A DNA stretch of 64,000 nt from Sapria himalayana (Eukaryota > Streptophyta > Magnoliopsida > Malpighiales > Rafflesiaceae), in contig JAREIK010011453.1 in NCBI GenBank assembly GCA_029783825.1, forward strand, positions 7,501-71,500, given 5' to 3'. A program made the translations under genes and the position numbers. A model generated the notes under the pieces. That model had not been told where the DNA came from. It did not search any database and saw nothing but the letters and a program-made list of their open reading frames with translations. Positions 32,830-44,119 of the stretch are shown in pieces. Every line of letters starts with the position of its first letter. The first letter of the stretch is position 1.

Positions 32830-34100
32830 TGTATCTGGACTAGATGTGCTTGCACGAGATGTGTGCGGGGAAGGCATACTCGTGTGAGATGTGCCTAAAT
32901 GTGCCTTTTGCAAATGTGCACCTCTCTCCAGGCAAGACACTTAGGGAGAGGTAAAGTGCTGCTTGGACTTTAGACACATCTCATGTGTGCTTTTCATAAT
33001 TATAGTTAAATTTATTTCTTCCCAAAAATATTTTGAAACCCCTTTTTCAAGTAGTGTTCGTGCTATCTCAATTAAATATCTATTTTTCTTTTCATCAATT
33101 CTATTCGGTAAGATATGTTTTAATTCATATCTTCCCAAAAATATAAGAAATATTGTATATAATTTTATAATTAACACAATAAGTGCTAAATCAGCATAAT
33201 ATATATTTTAATGCATGGTAACTTTTTAAATTTTTAATATTTTTATCAAATTAATTTTTTATTATTTTTATAAAAAAATTCTAAATAGGAAACAAATTTT
33301 TTTGACCTTCAGGTATTATAACTCCGTCTTTTTTTTTCATTTCATGCTTATAAATTATTATCTTAGGAGCTAATATAAATATTGCAAGTGATCACTCAAA
33401 CATATACGAATGTGTCTGGACGAGATGTGCTTGCACGAGATGTGCATGGGGAAGGCATGCCTATGCTAGATGTGCCTAAACGTGCTTTTTGCAAATGTGC
33501 ACCTCTATCCAGGCAAAACACTTAAGGACAGGTGTCATGGTGCTTGGGCTTTAGGCACACTTCATGCGTGCCTTTAATAATTGTAATTAAATTTATATCT
33601 TTCCCAAAAATGTTTTGAAACTCTTCTCAAGTAAGAGTGTTCATGCTATCTTAATTAGATATCTATTTTTCCTTTCATCAACTCAATTCGGTAAGATTTG
33701 CTTTAATTCATATTCTTTCAAAAATATAATAAGTTTGGTATATAATATATAATAAGTGTCAAATCGGCATAATATATATTCTAATGCATGATAATTTTTT
33801 AAATTTTTAATATTTTTATCAAATTAATTTTTTATTATTTTAATAAAAAATTCAAAAAAAAAAACTTGTTGGGTGGGGGTTTTGATTATATAGGGTGGTG
33901 GGTTTGATTTTATGATTAACACAATAAGTGCCAAATCGACATAATATATGTCTGAGGTGTGCCTTTATTAATTATCAATAAGATCACATATTCATAAAAA
34001 TATTTTGAAATACACTTCTCAATTATGAGTATTTGAGATGCTTTATTTAGATGTATATTTTATTTTCAATAACTCAATTTTGTTAGGGTTTGTCTACAAA
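32830..34100 (-). repeat. Decayed tandem array containing Copia integrase pieces
   Basis: A unit of about 581 bp starting near GTATCTGGAC (32831) recurs near GTGTCTGGAC (33412). A third, shorter copy is recognisable at about 33920-34100. Each unit has a plus-strand segment of GTGCACCTCT and AGATGTGCCT words. On the minus strand each has a Copia integrase fragment, clearest at 32941-33177 (ILPNRIDEKKNRYLIEIART then SKYFWEE; normally PQQNGVAERKNRxLLExART...PKYFW). Copies differ substantially, so the duplication is old. Confidence 0.7.
32941..33177 (-). pseudogene. Ty1/Copia integrase fragment
   Basis: An open minus-strand frame of 78 codons. Residues 22-56 correspond to the conserved end of the Copia integrase core, with NRIDEKKNRYLIEIARTLLE and SKYFWEEINLT aligning to the (P)QQNGVAERKNRHLLEVARTL and PKYFWGEA blocks. 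Catalytic Glu context is partly retained (D-E-K-K). The flanks show nothing of gag or RT, so it is a small fragment captured in the tandem array. Confidence 0.7.
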
Positions 34101-35909
34101 GCAAGTCTAATTAGAGGTGTCAAGTGGGACGGGTAGCCCAAGCTCGACATTAGGCACGGCTTGACTGAGCTGTGCTTGGCTCGGCAAGGCACAGTTCAGA
34201 ACTGTGCTTGGGATGGTGTCTTGCCGGCTCGAGGCACTGCTCATGCTGTGTAGTGATAGGGAGTGTCGGGCCTCGTGCTGGGCGAAGCACTACCTGGCTG
34301 CCTGACCCAAAGGCACGGTCAAGTGGCATGATTTGGCATCGTGCCCCAGAACTTGGGTCGGGTTTCTAGTGCGGTCTGATTTGACATAGCCCGATTGCCT
34401 GAGCTCTCTTGACGCATGAATCATGACAAGTTAGGCTTGTGCTCATGCCTCAGCCCTCGCTCGATTTCAGATCCTTCTAGAAATGTCAGGTGGAATCGAT
34501 CCAACGGTCCAAAAAAACCCAACTTAGATACATCTAGTCTTTGGATGCACCTCCAATGGCTAGGGTAGAAATCCGACAGCCATTGGGTTTATGCCCTAAA
34601 AAATTAATAAAAAATTTAAAAAAATTCAACAAAATGATTTTTTTAAATTTTTATAATATCTAGATATATTCCCTCTCTCACTTCTCAATCTGATACCTCA
34701 TGCTCTCTCTCTTTCTCTCTAATTCCTAACTCAAATTCTCTATAATTCTAATCTCTATCCTCGACATTCTCTCATTTAGGTGTTCGACTTTGGGAATTAG
34801 CATTCCATAAATGGCTAAACTTGTATTATTTTATAAATTTTATTTAGTTTTTTAATCTAAATTTTATTAATAATTTCATATCAAATATTATTTAATTAAA
34901 AAAATAGAATTTATAATATAATTAATAAGCTAATAAAAATTTAAAATAATAAAAAGTGAATTTAATGATGAGAATGAGATTAATATTAACGTAATCATAT
35001 ATAATTTTAATATTGATAACGAAAATCCTACGGAAAGCTCCGAGGTCGTCATAATTTTATTTTTTTTAATGGTCTTATTTTAAATATCTAAAAAATAAAA
35101 ATTTAAAAAAAATTATAGTTTGGACTCACTTTAACATTATAAAAAATAAAAATATTAGGCCTGTCGATGAATTATTGACTCGACACAAATATTGTAAGAA
35201 AATATTAATTTGTAGGAGTGCATATGAGACTGGGCATCTAAAGAGATATGTCAAATAATGCATCAAAAAATATGATGAATTAGATCATGAGCAAAGCTCA
35301 CTAAGTGATGTGGTCTTTGATGTTGGATCTAGTTTAGCTTTTATATTGACTTCCTTCATAAACTGCGATAAATTAGAGAGAGAAAATATGTCCAAACTGA
35401 TCATCACGATGAGTTTCTCATTAGATTTTTGGAGGATTAAAAGGTAGTCAATATCATACAAACTTATTTGTAGTCTGCATGTCATAGGATTTCTAGATTC
35501 ATATCTAGGAATGTCATATTAAAATTAATAAGTTAGAAAAATAAATAATAACTAATAAATTTAGAAAATATAGTTGTGTGATATCCGTGATGTTCGATAT
35601 CTAAATTAGTCATGATAATATATTTTATGCTTGCCTCACTGCTATTTATGTAGATATTAAATGGACTCCAAGTTAAAATATTAAGAAATTCAGAAATTCT
35701 CCATTTTCATGATGACTCGGTCATATATGATTAAATAATAAGAATCTTTAGAGAATATAATATTTAAAATAAAATATATAATATTATATTTGATAATACA
35801 TATGACAATGAAGTTTATATTAAAATATTTGTTAGGACTATTAGAGATGATCATTAAGAAAGATTTTTCACATTAGATACATGTAACACGTTCAATGATT
35901 AAAATATTA

Positions 35910-36704
35910 GTTTTATATATCGGTATGTATTTGTATATGAGCACCAATTAAGGATAGATATATCTATCTTGATGGATATATCGATACTTAAAATTTATGA
36001 ATATTACGGAGATATATCGGTAGATATGTTATAAATTTTTATCACTGGTCACTTCATTAATTGTTGGGCAATTGCGCTTTCATGGTAGTGATATTAAGAT
36101 ACAGAAACAACAGAAACACAGAAAACAATTAATATATATATCCTAATCCAGCAATCATCCACGACAGAATCAAAAAAATGAGAAACAAACACCAAAAATA
36201 ACGTGGTTCACTAGTTGCTTAGTACGACTAGCTACATCCATCAGAAAATACTTATGCGTTACAAATTAAATCAACAGAAATTTCTTGCAGTATGCAACAC
36301 ATAGAATAGTTGTGATAAATCACACATAGAGAAGAGAGAGAGACGATGAACAGTTCCACGGGTCCAAAAATAGTCATCCAAAAATAAAATTACAGAACAT
36401 TTTATATAAAAAAAATCTTGGTTCATTTAACATGAGCGGATTGGATCATGGAATGGGTCAGGCTCTGCTCCAAAAATTTTGGCCTGCTAACCGGACAGTG
36501 GGACCTTCGTTATTGTACTATTGCTGCATCCTCGGCCTCTTAATATATTCTTTCCTCTACTTACATGAAAATATTAACATAGAAACAATATTTTCTTATA
36601 CAAATAGACTATTAAACAAAAAACAAATTACATATACAACATTAACCTTATAGTACAAGTGAGAATAATGTAGTTTTCTTACTTTAAAAAAATACACAAC
36701 TCAC
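35910..36704. mobile_element. AT-rich insertion carrying a solo LTR
   Basis: The identical 10-mer TAAAATATTA borders both sides (35900-35909 and 36705-36714), where the hAT alignment is broken. The outer parts carry GATATATCGG-type words related in inverted orientation to 37325-37545. No terminal inverted repeat is obvious. The duplication length would suit a Mutator-like insertion, but the assignment is open. Confidence 0.45.
36062..36641 (-). mobile_element. Solo LTR candidate, 580 bp
   Basis: It starts TGTTGGGCAATTGC and ends ATATACAACA, giving TGTTG...CAACA ends, flanked by TTAAT (36057-36061) and TTAAC (36642-36646), four of five matching. The AACGTGG block near 36205 and the GACTAGCTACATCCA words resemble the minus-strand 3' part of plant Copia LTRs. 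No internal coding region lies next to it. Confidence 0.55.
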
Positions 36705-37324
36705 TAAAATATTATTGGATGCCTAGCAGATAACATGAGTTTGACAGTCTCTGTTTGTCTGCTGGTCTAAAGAAAAAATTTCAAATAGATGTGAGATTCC
36801 ATTGAAATTATGCATACATGATGTTGAAGTCATGCGTTCGATATGAACACATAATATTTAACAACGTCAATAGTAAGAGTGATGTATTTATTATTGACGA
36901 TATTATATGAGATACAAGAATTTCATTTATAAAATTCTTGAAGATTTTTTATGATGCGATGTACATATATTTGTTAGTTTATACTCTCACGACTTGCAAT
37001 ACACTCAGGTACATATGTAATATTAGTAAGATGTATAGTGAGTTTAGAAATGAGCTGATATTTAGTAACATGATTTTTGAGATGAAAACCAAGTACTTAA
37101 AGTACTGATTCACTATTTTATCTTTTTATTGTCTAGTTGTTTTCATGAACTCTAGCATTAAAGTAAAAGGGGTTGAGAATATTTTGACATACATATCCTT
37201 GTGCATGAATCAGAAACATCACCTTAGATAATTTATTAATGAAAAGATGATTGAATTATTTATGTATTACGATACTAGGTATGATGATAGTAGTAGCCAA
37301 GCTCTGATATTACATTGATATCTT

Positions 37325-37545
37325 ATTTGGAGTAGTGATAAAAATTTTTGATATATCTACTAATATATCTCTGAAATATTCCTAAATTATAAGTATCGAT
37401 ATATTTATTAAGACCGATATATCTATCCTTGATTGGTATTCATATACAAATACACATGGATATATCTTCGATATATCTGATATATCCATAAAATTCAAGT
37501 ACTGATGTATTCATAGAAATTGATATTTTAATTATTGATTTAGAG
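37325..37545. repeat. AT-rich GATATATC repeat, inverted relative of 35923-36053
   Basis: Reverse complement words GTATTTGTATATGA, AAGGATAGATATATC, ATATATCGATACTTA and ATTTTTATCACT match 35923-36053. Both interrupt the hAT transposase of the second element. Confidence 0.6.
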
Positions 37546-38091
37546 ATAATGACTTCTCCATTCAGTTAGTGAGGGGGAAATGATGGGGTGGACCGTTGAA
37601 TATGATCAAGTTGTCTTAATATTTAAATACTGATTACTGTTCAATCCTATCATATACCGATAATAAAAATCTTGATATTTTACAATGATAGAAATCATAT
37701 GAGTCCACTTATTTTGTGCTATCAGAGATGACATGAGATCTGTTGAATTTTCTAGTGTTGAGTGTAACATCAGAGTTTATTTTTTTTATTGCAATCAATG
37801 TGATTTTGGATAGGAGATCGATATTATGATTAAATATTATTAAGTTACTAGCATGCATGAAGGATTGAGAGGAATCGAGGTTGAACATTCATGATAGAGA
37901 TCATGCTAGTATAAGAGTGAAGGAGTTGCTGGTAGATGATGACTTATGGGATTTTGAGGAGATTGAACCCATCGCCAGTAATATCATTAGACGCTTACAC
38001 GATGATGATCAGTTGCATATTCATATGAGTTGACATTGAGATTGAGTTATCGAGAAAGTCGAGCTTGCTGAATTATCATTATTATTATTAT

Positions 38092-38638
38092 CTAAGAAGT
38101 ACGGACACGGATACGAACACAGAGATATGATACGACAGGATATGGAGACACGACAAATTCAAAAAAACTAAGATACAGATATGGCTAGGATACGACATGA
38201 TAAAAAAATAAAAATAAAAATAAAAATTATTATTTATAAATATTAGGTATTTTATAAAATAAAATAATATATTTTATTTTATTTTATTAAATAAATATAT
38301 ATTTTTTATTTTATAAAATTAAAATATTGTATTTTATTTTATTTTATAAGATAATATTTATAATTATCTTATTTTATAAAATAATATTTAATAATAATCT
38401 TATATTATATAAAAATATATTTTTTTTATTTTATAAAAATCAGGCGCACCCCTCCACCCCCCTGCCTCCCACAAATCGTGCCCTGCCTCTCCACAGAATC
38501 GCGCATGCCCCTTGCTTCCCACAAATCGTGCCACGTGGCGTATCAGACAAGTATCCGTGTCGTGTCCGTACCATGTCCATGTGTCCGAGTGTCCGACACG
38601 CGGACACGCCTATAGGGAGCCGTATTCGTGCTTCCTTG
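38092..38638. mobile_element. GC-ended MITE, relative of 11685-13007
   Basis: Termini CTAAGAAGTACGGACACGG and, in reverse complement, CAAGGAAGCACGAATACGG are flanked by ATTATTAT (38084-38091 and 38639-38646). The duplication lies in low-complexity DNA, so it is weaker evidence than usual. Interior shares GTGTCCGACACGCGGACACG and GCCACGTGGC with the larger MITE, and has a C-rich tract in place of its G-rich tract. Confidence 0.7.
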
Positions 38639-39185
38639 ATTATTATTAAGATCAATGATGTTTTTTTATGTTATTGCTATGATTTGTGAGTTGTGATTTT
38701 GTATTATTTTTTTTATTTTTGGATTAAATGATGATTGAATAATTGATGTATTTTTTTGATATTATTTATTATTTATGTAAACTTAATAAATAATATTATG
38801 TAATGTCGCATTCAAAACTCATAAATATTAACTTAAAATATGAAATTTGTAAAAAAAAAATTTAAATAATCAATCCACAATTTTGAGACCAAGATTGTGA
38901 GTAGAGTCGCAAGTATGACCGTGCGAGTAGGTCTTGGACTCGAACTTGAGATCATAGCCTCTTAGGACCTAGCTATGCTATGACTAGGCTAAGGTGCTAA
39001 GTTGGAAAATCGGGCTTGAATCGGCACGCTCCAGCATGACCCAATCAGACTCGAGTCGGTGGGCTATGCCAGACCGACCAAAATTAAGTCGTGCCATGTC
39101 TGACACGGTACAATGGCTCAATTGGCCCATCAAAAATTGGGCCTTGCTAGAACAAATCAACCTGTTTGACACCTTTAAGTTTGAT

Positions 39186-40389
39186 ATATTATCTCATGAT
39201 CAACATAATAATTACTAATTGGATTTGATATATATTTTATTGCATTTTAACTTTTTTATGTTTTTATATTTTTATCAAATTAATATTTTATTATTTTATG
39301 AAAATTGTGAATTTAAAAAAAAATTGTGATATATTTCAACAAAAATTTATTGATATATATCTCGAATGATTATCAACAAAAATGATTATATATCTAAATT
39401 TTTTGTGGTCTTATCTGTGCTAAATCTTTATGTGTCCGAGTGTATAATATCGAACAAGTTATACTCAAGCAAGATTGTCACATAGGAGAGAAAACCTTGG
39501 TATAATTTTCTACTTGATTTATCTAAAACTTTAGGGTTAACATATTTTTAAGACTAGGAAAACTAATATCCACATAGCTAGTAATCATTGATTGAGTAAA
39601 TAATGAACAAGTAAAGCATGCTTGTACTTATAGAAGGAGATTTTTCTGCTAAAGATTGAATATACTATCCATAATGCTAAATCTTAAATAAAATTTTTTA
39701 TAAACTTTTTTGATTATCCAAATAAATATTATTAGTAGTAAAAATGACATTAGAATTAATTTCTCTAGAAAGATAATTCATAGATTATAAACTAATAGGA
39801 TAATACATAATAAGCAAAACATAGACAACAAGTGACAAATATACAAGTTAAATATTATCATATTTAATAATTTTTATATACTTATTATTGACTATAATAA
39901 TATTTTTATAATAGAAAAATAATATAATAAATTAAATACTATTACCAATGATATAAGTACTAGTTTCCATCTCTAGAATCAAGAAGTTTAGTTATTATAC
40001 TAGTGAAATAACAAGTAATATCTGAAAAAAGCAAGAATTTGTTAGTCTTATAAAAAAGTTTATACTCACTAATCTCTAGTAAGTATAAATGTTATCATGA
40101 GTGAACTCTGTGACTCTTGGATGATTCTTATAATCAGTCTTTTTTTTAATATTATATAAGTTATCAATCTTCTCTCTAGATATAATATCTAATATCTATC
40201 TTGGCATGATATATTATTTTGTAGTATGTATACTGAATTATGATTCTTCTCTAATTTAGTCTGCTGTGGTAATCTCTCTACATAGTGTATTGTAAAATTC
40301 TGGTTCTTCTAAAAAATTATGCCTAATTTGAACTTATTTTTATGAATCATAATTCTAGTTTTTTTATTAATATTGTGAAATCCTAATTA
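39186..40389. other. AT-rich stretch, no gene recognised
   Basis: Possible retroelement debris on the minus strand, but no domain is convincing. Confidence 0.35.
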
Positions 40390-40870
40390 GAGATATGTCC
40401 AGAAAAATTACCTTGTACCGCTGTCTTTCCTTTAGGGTTGTTCAAAAATGCATCAGTGCGTTACCATTGTACGCAACTGCACTCCACCACTGTGTTCTTA
40501 CTATGATGCACCTCTACTTTCACCACTGTGTTCTTACTATGATGCACCTCTACTTTTCTCACTGTGTTTTTACTATCACATGCCTTTACTTTCACCACCA
40601 CACAGATTCTATCACCATCTCACCCTTCTCTGCTGCCACCACCACGTGCTTCTTTTGACACCACCACATGCTCTTTGTGATGACAATTGCTTGTCTGCTC
40701 ATGGAATGAAAAAATAATGTTATTTTCTATTTTTTTTTGTTCTAACTTAACTCTGATATCATGCTTGAACAATATAATGCTTATGACATAAATATAATAA
40801 TAATCTAATCAATTCATATATCAAATTTTCTTATGTAATGAGCAAACGTGATTGTGACAGCCTACGTGTA
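40390..40870 (-). mobile_element. LTR-retrotransposon leader relic
   Basis: The minus strand contains CATGATATCAGAGTTA (about 40750-40765), close to the tRNA-Met primer binding site TGGTATCAGAGC. LTR-like sequence lies on the right. On the left is a leader rich in GTGGTGGTG words comparable to 2358-2700. A short tandem repeat lies at 40492-40600. Confidence 0.35.
40492..40600. repeat. 36-bp tandem repeat, three units
   Basis: CACCACTGTGTTCTTACTATG followed by ATGCACCTCTACTTT repeats twice almost exactly, and a third diverged unit follows. It explains the small open frames here. Confidence 0.85.
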
Positions 40871-41021
40871 AGCTGTATCTATCAAAACTACAAAAAACAA
40901 AAAAATAAAAAAAAAGTAAAATGACAATAATTTATTTTGTAACTATTAAATAATTTAAAGTTATTTTTCTAGTGTTTCATGTAAATATTTTTTCATATTT
41001 CTTTTTATTTCATATGATGAG

Positions 41022-41191
41022 CAAACAAGGCGAGGGGTTGATATCTCAAATATATGAGTTGGATGGTTCTGAAGTTTTGGGTACGTGTTTACGGATTTGT
41101 GCATGCTCTGATAATGCTGTGAAACTTTCAGATTGTTCTATTCAGTGGTATAGAGTATTGTCTGATGGTAGCAAAAGGGAATTTATATCAG
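41022..41191 (+). CDS. SCAB1: SCAB1-like actin-binding protein, internal exon (Ig domain, first part)
   Basis: SCAB proteins are plant-specific actin binders that bundle and stabilise F-actin and act in stomatal closure. They have an N-terminal actin-binding region, coiled coils and a fused Ig-PH C-terminal domain. This exon encodes QIYELDGSEVLGTCLRICAC, then SDNAVKLSDCSIQWYRVLSD and GSKREFISG, matching the start of the Ig part (YELDGxExLGSxLRIxPCSDxAPDxSKCSIQWYRxSSEG). A plausible acceptor is ...CATATGATGAG at 41020-41021. The donor is TCAG/GTACTG at 41191/41192. The frame is open throughout (170 bp) and joins in phase to 56155. Upstream exons (actin-binding and coiled-coil parts) were not found in the window. 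Differences such as CAC for the usual PC leave open a diverged paralogue or recent pseudogene. Confidence 0.8.
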
Positions 41192-41399
41192 GTACTGATA
41201 CTTGCTTTGATCATATCATTTTTCCAACAACTCCTGAATCTGGAGTGGTGTGGAGGAACTGGTACAAGTGTTTGGTTTTGTTGACCATACTACAAGTTTC
41301 ATCACTTCTTCATGATTGTATCACAAACATATGGTTTCTTTGCAGAACCAATGCCAAACTGCATATAATTGATTATTGAAAAAATGACGTACCTAGTGT

Positions 41400-43575
41400 A
41401 CTAGGATCCCGCTTAGTACCTAGTATGAGAAAAACTAATATCTCGACAATACTACTCCTAAAAAGTAGTGAGATTTCATCTAATAAGTCTTGAACACCAG
41501 AATTATTATTCTTGTACAGAAGTACTCACCATCACACAAAGACAATCTCTAAAATAATATATGGAATAATTATCTAATTTGTGTTGATAATTATACAAGG
41601 TTTTTATTTTTTCATTTCTTGAATTATATATAAAATGTTTAGAAGCATATTCATTTCCATTTAAAATATTTATATCATTAGCTTACATTTGGAATAATTA
41701 TCACTTACATATTAGAGTATGTAAGTGATATCTTTAGCTTATTGTTGTTGTTCATACCTAAACACTTTTTTTTTGAGCTTGGTTAGTTTTTTCTTTAAGA
41801 GGAGACTCGTATTTGAGGAGTTTTAGTTTGTGATTTTTGTTGGTTTTTATGGATGACAAGTTTCTATTCTTTAGATATGCGTTGATTTGTTATCCGAATC
41901 ATTTTGTTCATTGTATGTTTATAGTAAGTTTCATTATTGACATTCTTCTTGGTAACTTTCTCTTTGTGACCTAGTTTGAATAGGGTTGTTCATTTTGGGC
42001 ACTACCCATTTACACATTATTTCTTATCATTGTTTGAATTGACTACTAGTTTTTGGCTGGGTTACAATTTATCTTTTTTTGAGTTTTTTACTTTATGGAT
42101 ATGAGCATACAACATGTTGGCTGCCCCAATCTAATTAGTATGTATTTATAATGTTAGCTCCTCGTACATTTAATGATGGAATATTATGTTACTGTATTTT
42201 TTCTAATGTGGTTTATTTCTTTAATATGGTATCCGACCCATTTCAGCATGCATTATTGCATAAACTCAAGGAGAGAGTGGTGTGCATTATTGTACAATAA
42301 AGTAAATGTTACTATTAGTATCATTGATGCTAACCAATTATTGGTGTCGACACAATGTTATGTATGTTGTGTGCCATGTCCTTTGTACAATGTGGAAGTG
42401 TCACACAATGTATGAAGTGATAGGGTATAGTGGTGTGTTATGACAATGAGTTGTGCACTTGTGCACCTACAGTATACTGCAGTGATAGTAATAGACTGTA
42501 GGTGTAGTGTCACATTTTTTTTGTGCACCAAGTGCAGCGTTGAAAACTAACAAAATGAGTTTGTTTTTTGGTAGAATTATATTTGTGTATTTTGCTTGTG
42601 TGGTGTACAATTGAGGAACCAATGATGTGCAATATAATGTTGGAGTGCAAATATAGAAAATTTTTCATACATTGTGCATATTATAAAAGGTAAAGATATG
42701 TTAGAGAGATATGTTAACATTTATTTCCAAAGATGTGGTTGAGAGTATTGTAAAATATTTATAGCGATATATTTATTATTTGAGATTTTTTTACTTATCT
42801 CAGTATTTGAAGATCTGTTTTTGGTTGAACATGTTGTGAAAAATCTATGAAATAAATAATTAAATAGATTACACATGCTACATCTAATTCGATGATAGTC
42901 AAATTATAAATATGATTATTTTATAGTTGATAAGTTAACTAGAAAATATTGAATTAGATATAAAATCAATATACGACTCAATTAAAATATTCATGTGAGC
43001 ACAAATTAAAAGATCAATATTTGTGAGAATATTAATTGTATATCTCTTTTGTGATAATTTGATATTTCTCTTGGAGTAGGTAGCTTTATATTTTCTTTAT
43101 GATAATATGATATCTCTCTTATAGTAGACAATATATATCTTAAAAAAATAATTGAGTTTTTCAAGATGATTCATTTAGAATTGAGATTGAATATATTCCC
43201 TAAGTTGAATGTTCATAACTTATTATCTTTTATTATAAGGATGTCATTCATGTAAAAATCAGCCGGATCAACCTATCATTTGAGATATTCTTAAAAAAAA
43301 AAGTAATTTATAATACACTTATAATATGTTGCCAATGATATAAGTGTTAGTATTAAGGTTATTATAGTTATTAGAGAGAAAATATCTAATAATTCTTGAT
43401 AAAAGTATAAGTGAACCTTTCTACATAAGTCTTACTTTAAGATGATTTACATTCTTATTTGAAATGGTCTTTCTCATTTTAGTTTTTATGGTGAACATCC
43501 ACATGCAACATGTATTAGATATTTCATTAGGTTGAAATACTAGTTCTCAATTTCTATTAAAATAAAGGGTATCTA
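41400..43575. other. Intron part without recognised element
   Basis: AT-rich. There is a CA/TG-rich block at 42300-42540 and possible degraded retroelement words near 43340-43500. Nothing definite. Confidence 0.35.
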
Positions 43576-43864
43576 TAGAGGTGCCAATTGGGTTAGACGG
43601 CTAGAAAATGACAAAGGGGGTGACCCATCAAACGTGGTCTAAACATGGCCCTACATGGCTAGAACTTTTCCTGACAATGGCACTGACCAATATTTGGCAT
43701 GATTCATGCCATGTTGAACTGTGTATTGTGGTCTGCTTGCTGAATGCTGGATCATCACAATACGACCTGAATGATCGGCTTGTGTGGGCCGAATTTGCCT
43801 CTGGGTGCCAAAATGGCTCTGGTCATGGATTTTATTTGGGCAGAAGCTGAACTTGACACATATA
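43576..43864. mobile_element. Short hAT-type element or terminus pair
   Basis: Left end TAGAGGTGCCAATTGGG and right end ACTTGACACATATA are hAT family termini enclosing a GC-rich 289-bp segment. The flanks (GGTATCTA and GAAACATA) do not form a convincing duplication. It may be an old MITE, or the left end of the hAT whose coding remnant follows at 44120. Confidence 0.5.
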
Positions 43865-44119
43865 GAAACATAACTCTCACATACCAAATTTTTTAAATTT
43901 TAGATCGTGGGATTGTGGTTCATGTTCCTCCAAATTTTTAAAATAATTAGGTTGGTTCAAGCCGAATTCAACCCAATTTCATTTAAAAATAAAAGTAGAA
44001 AATTTAGTTACTGTTTAACATCACAATGAATGCATTGCCATTGCGATATGATATATCACGTGAATGCATGTGAGTGAGATTAAAAAAATAATTTCTTTTT
44101 AAAAAATACTATTAGAATC

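Larger units (their letters stand above)
34815..38035 (+). pseudogene. hAT transposase of the second element, heavily decayed
   Basis: Colinear blocks: IIVWTHFNII near 35122 (BED finger start), YETGHLKRY near 35226, CDKLERENMSKLIITMSFS near 35370, FDI-stop-ISHDN then YACLTAIYVD near 35597, YNTFDN-like near 35790. After the insertions come SVSVCLLV near 36740, DARNF-like core pieces to 37140, and dimerisation pieces FIAINVILDRRS and LLACMKD around 37790-37865. The acidic tail is at 37920-38035. Stops occur throughout. The alignment with the first hAT defines where the insertions interrupt it. Confidence 0.7.
34112..39177 (+). mobile_element. Second hAT element of the same family, with three insertions
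   Basis: Left terminus TAGAGGTGTCAAGT, right terminus GTTTGACACCTTTA. Flanks AGTCTAAT (34104-34111) and AGTTTGAT (39178-39185) form an 8-bp duplication with two transitions. Subterminal GC-rich words match 20656-21000. The transposase (about 34815-38035) is colinear with that at 21519-23908 but more decayed. Insertions are an AT-rich element at 35910-36704 that itself contains a solo LTR (36062-36641), an AT-rich repeat at about 37325-37545, and a GC-ended MITE at 38092-38638. Confidence 0.82.

Noticed and set aside
40395..40717. His/Leu-rich open frames
   Set aside because: They are translations of a 36-bp tandem repeat in an LTR-element relic.
40972..41379. A 135-codon frame as a complete gene
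   Set aside because: Similarity to SCAB covers only about 41022-41191. The rest continues into intron beyond the GT donor.
43576..43864. A complete hAT MITE with target duplication
   Set aside because: Termini are visible but the flanks do not match, so only a tentative element is listed.
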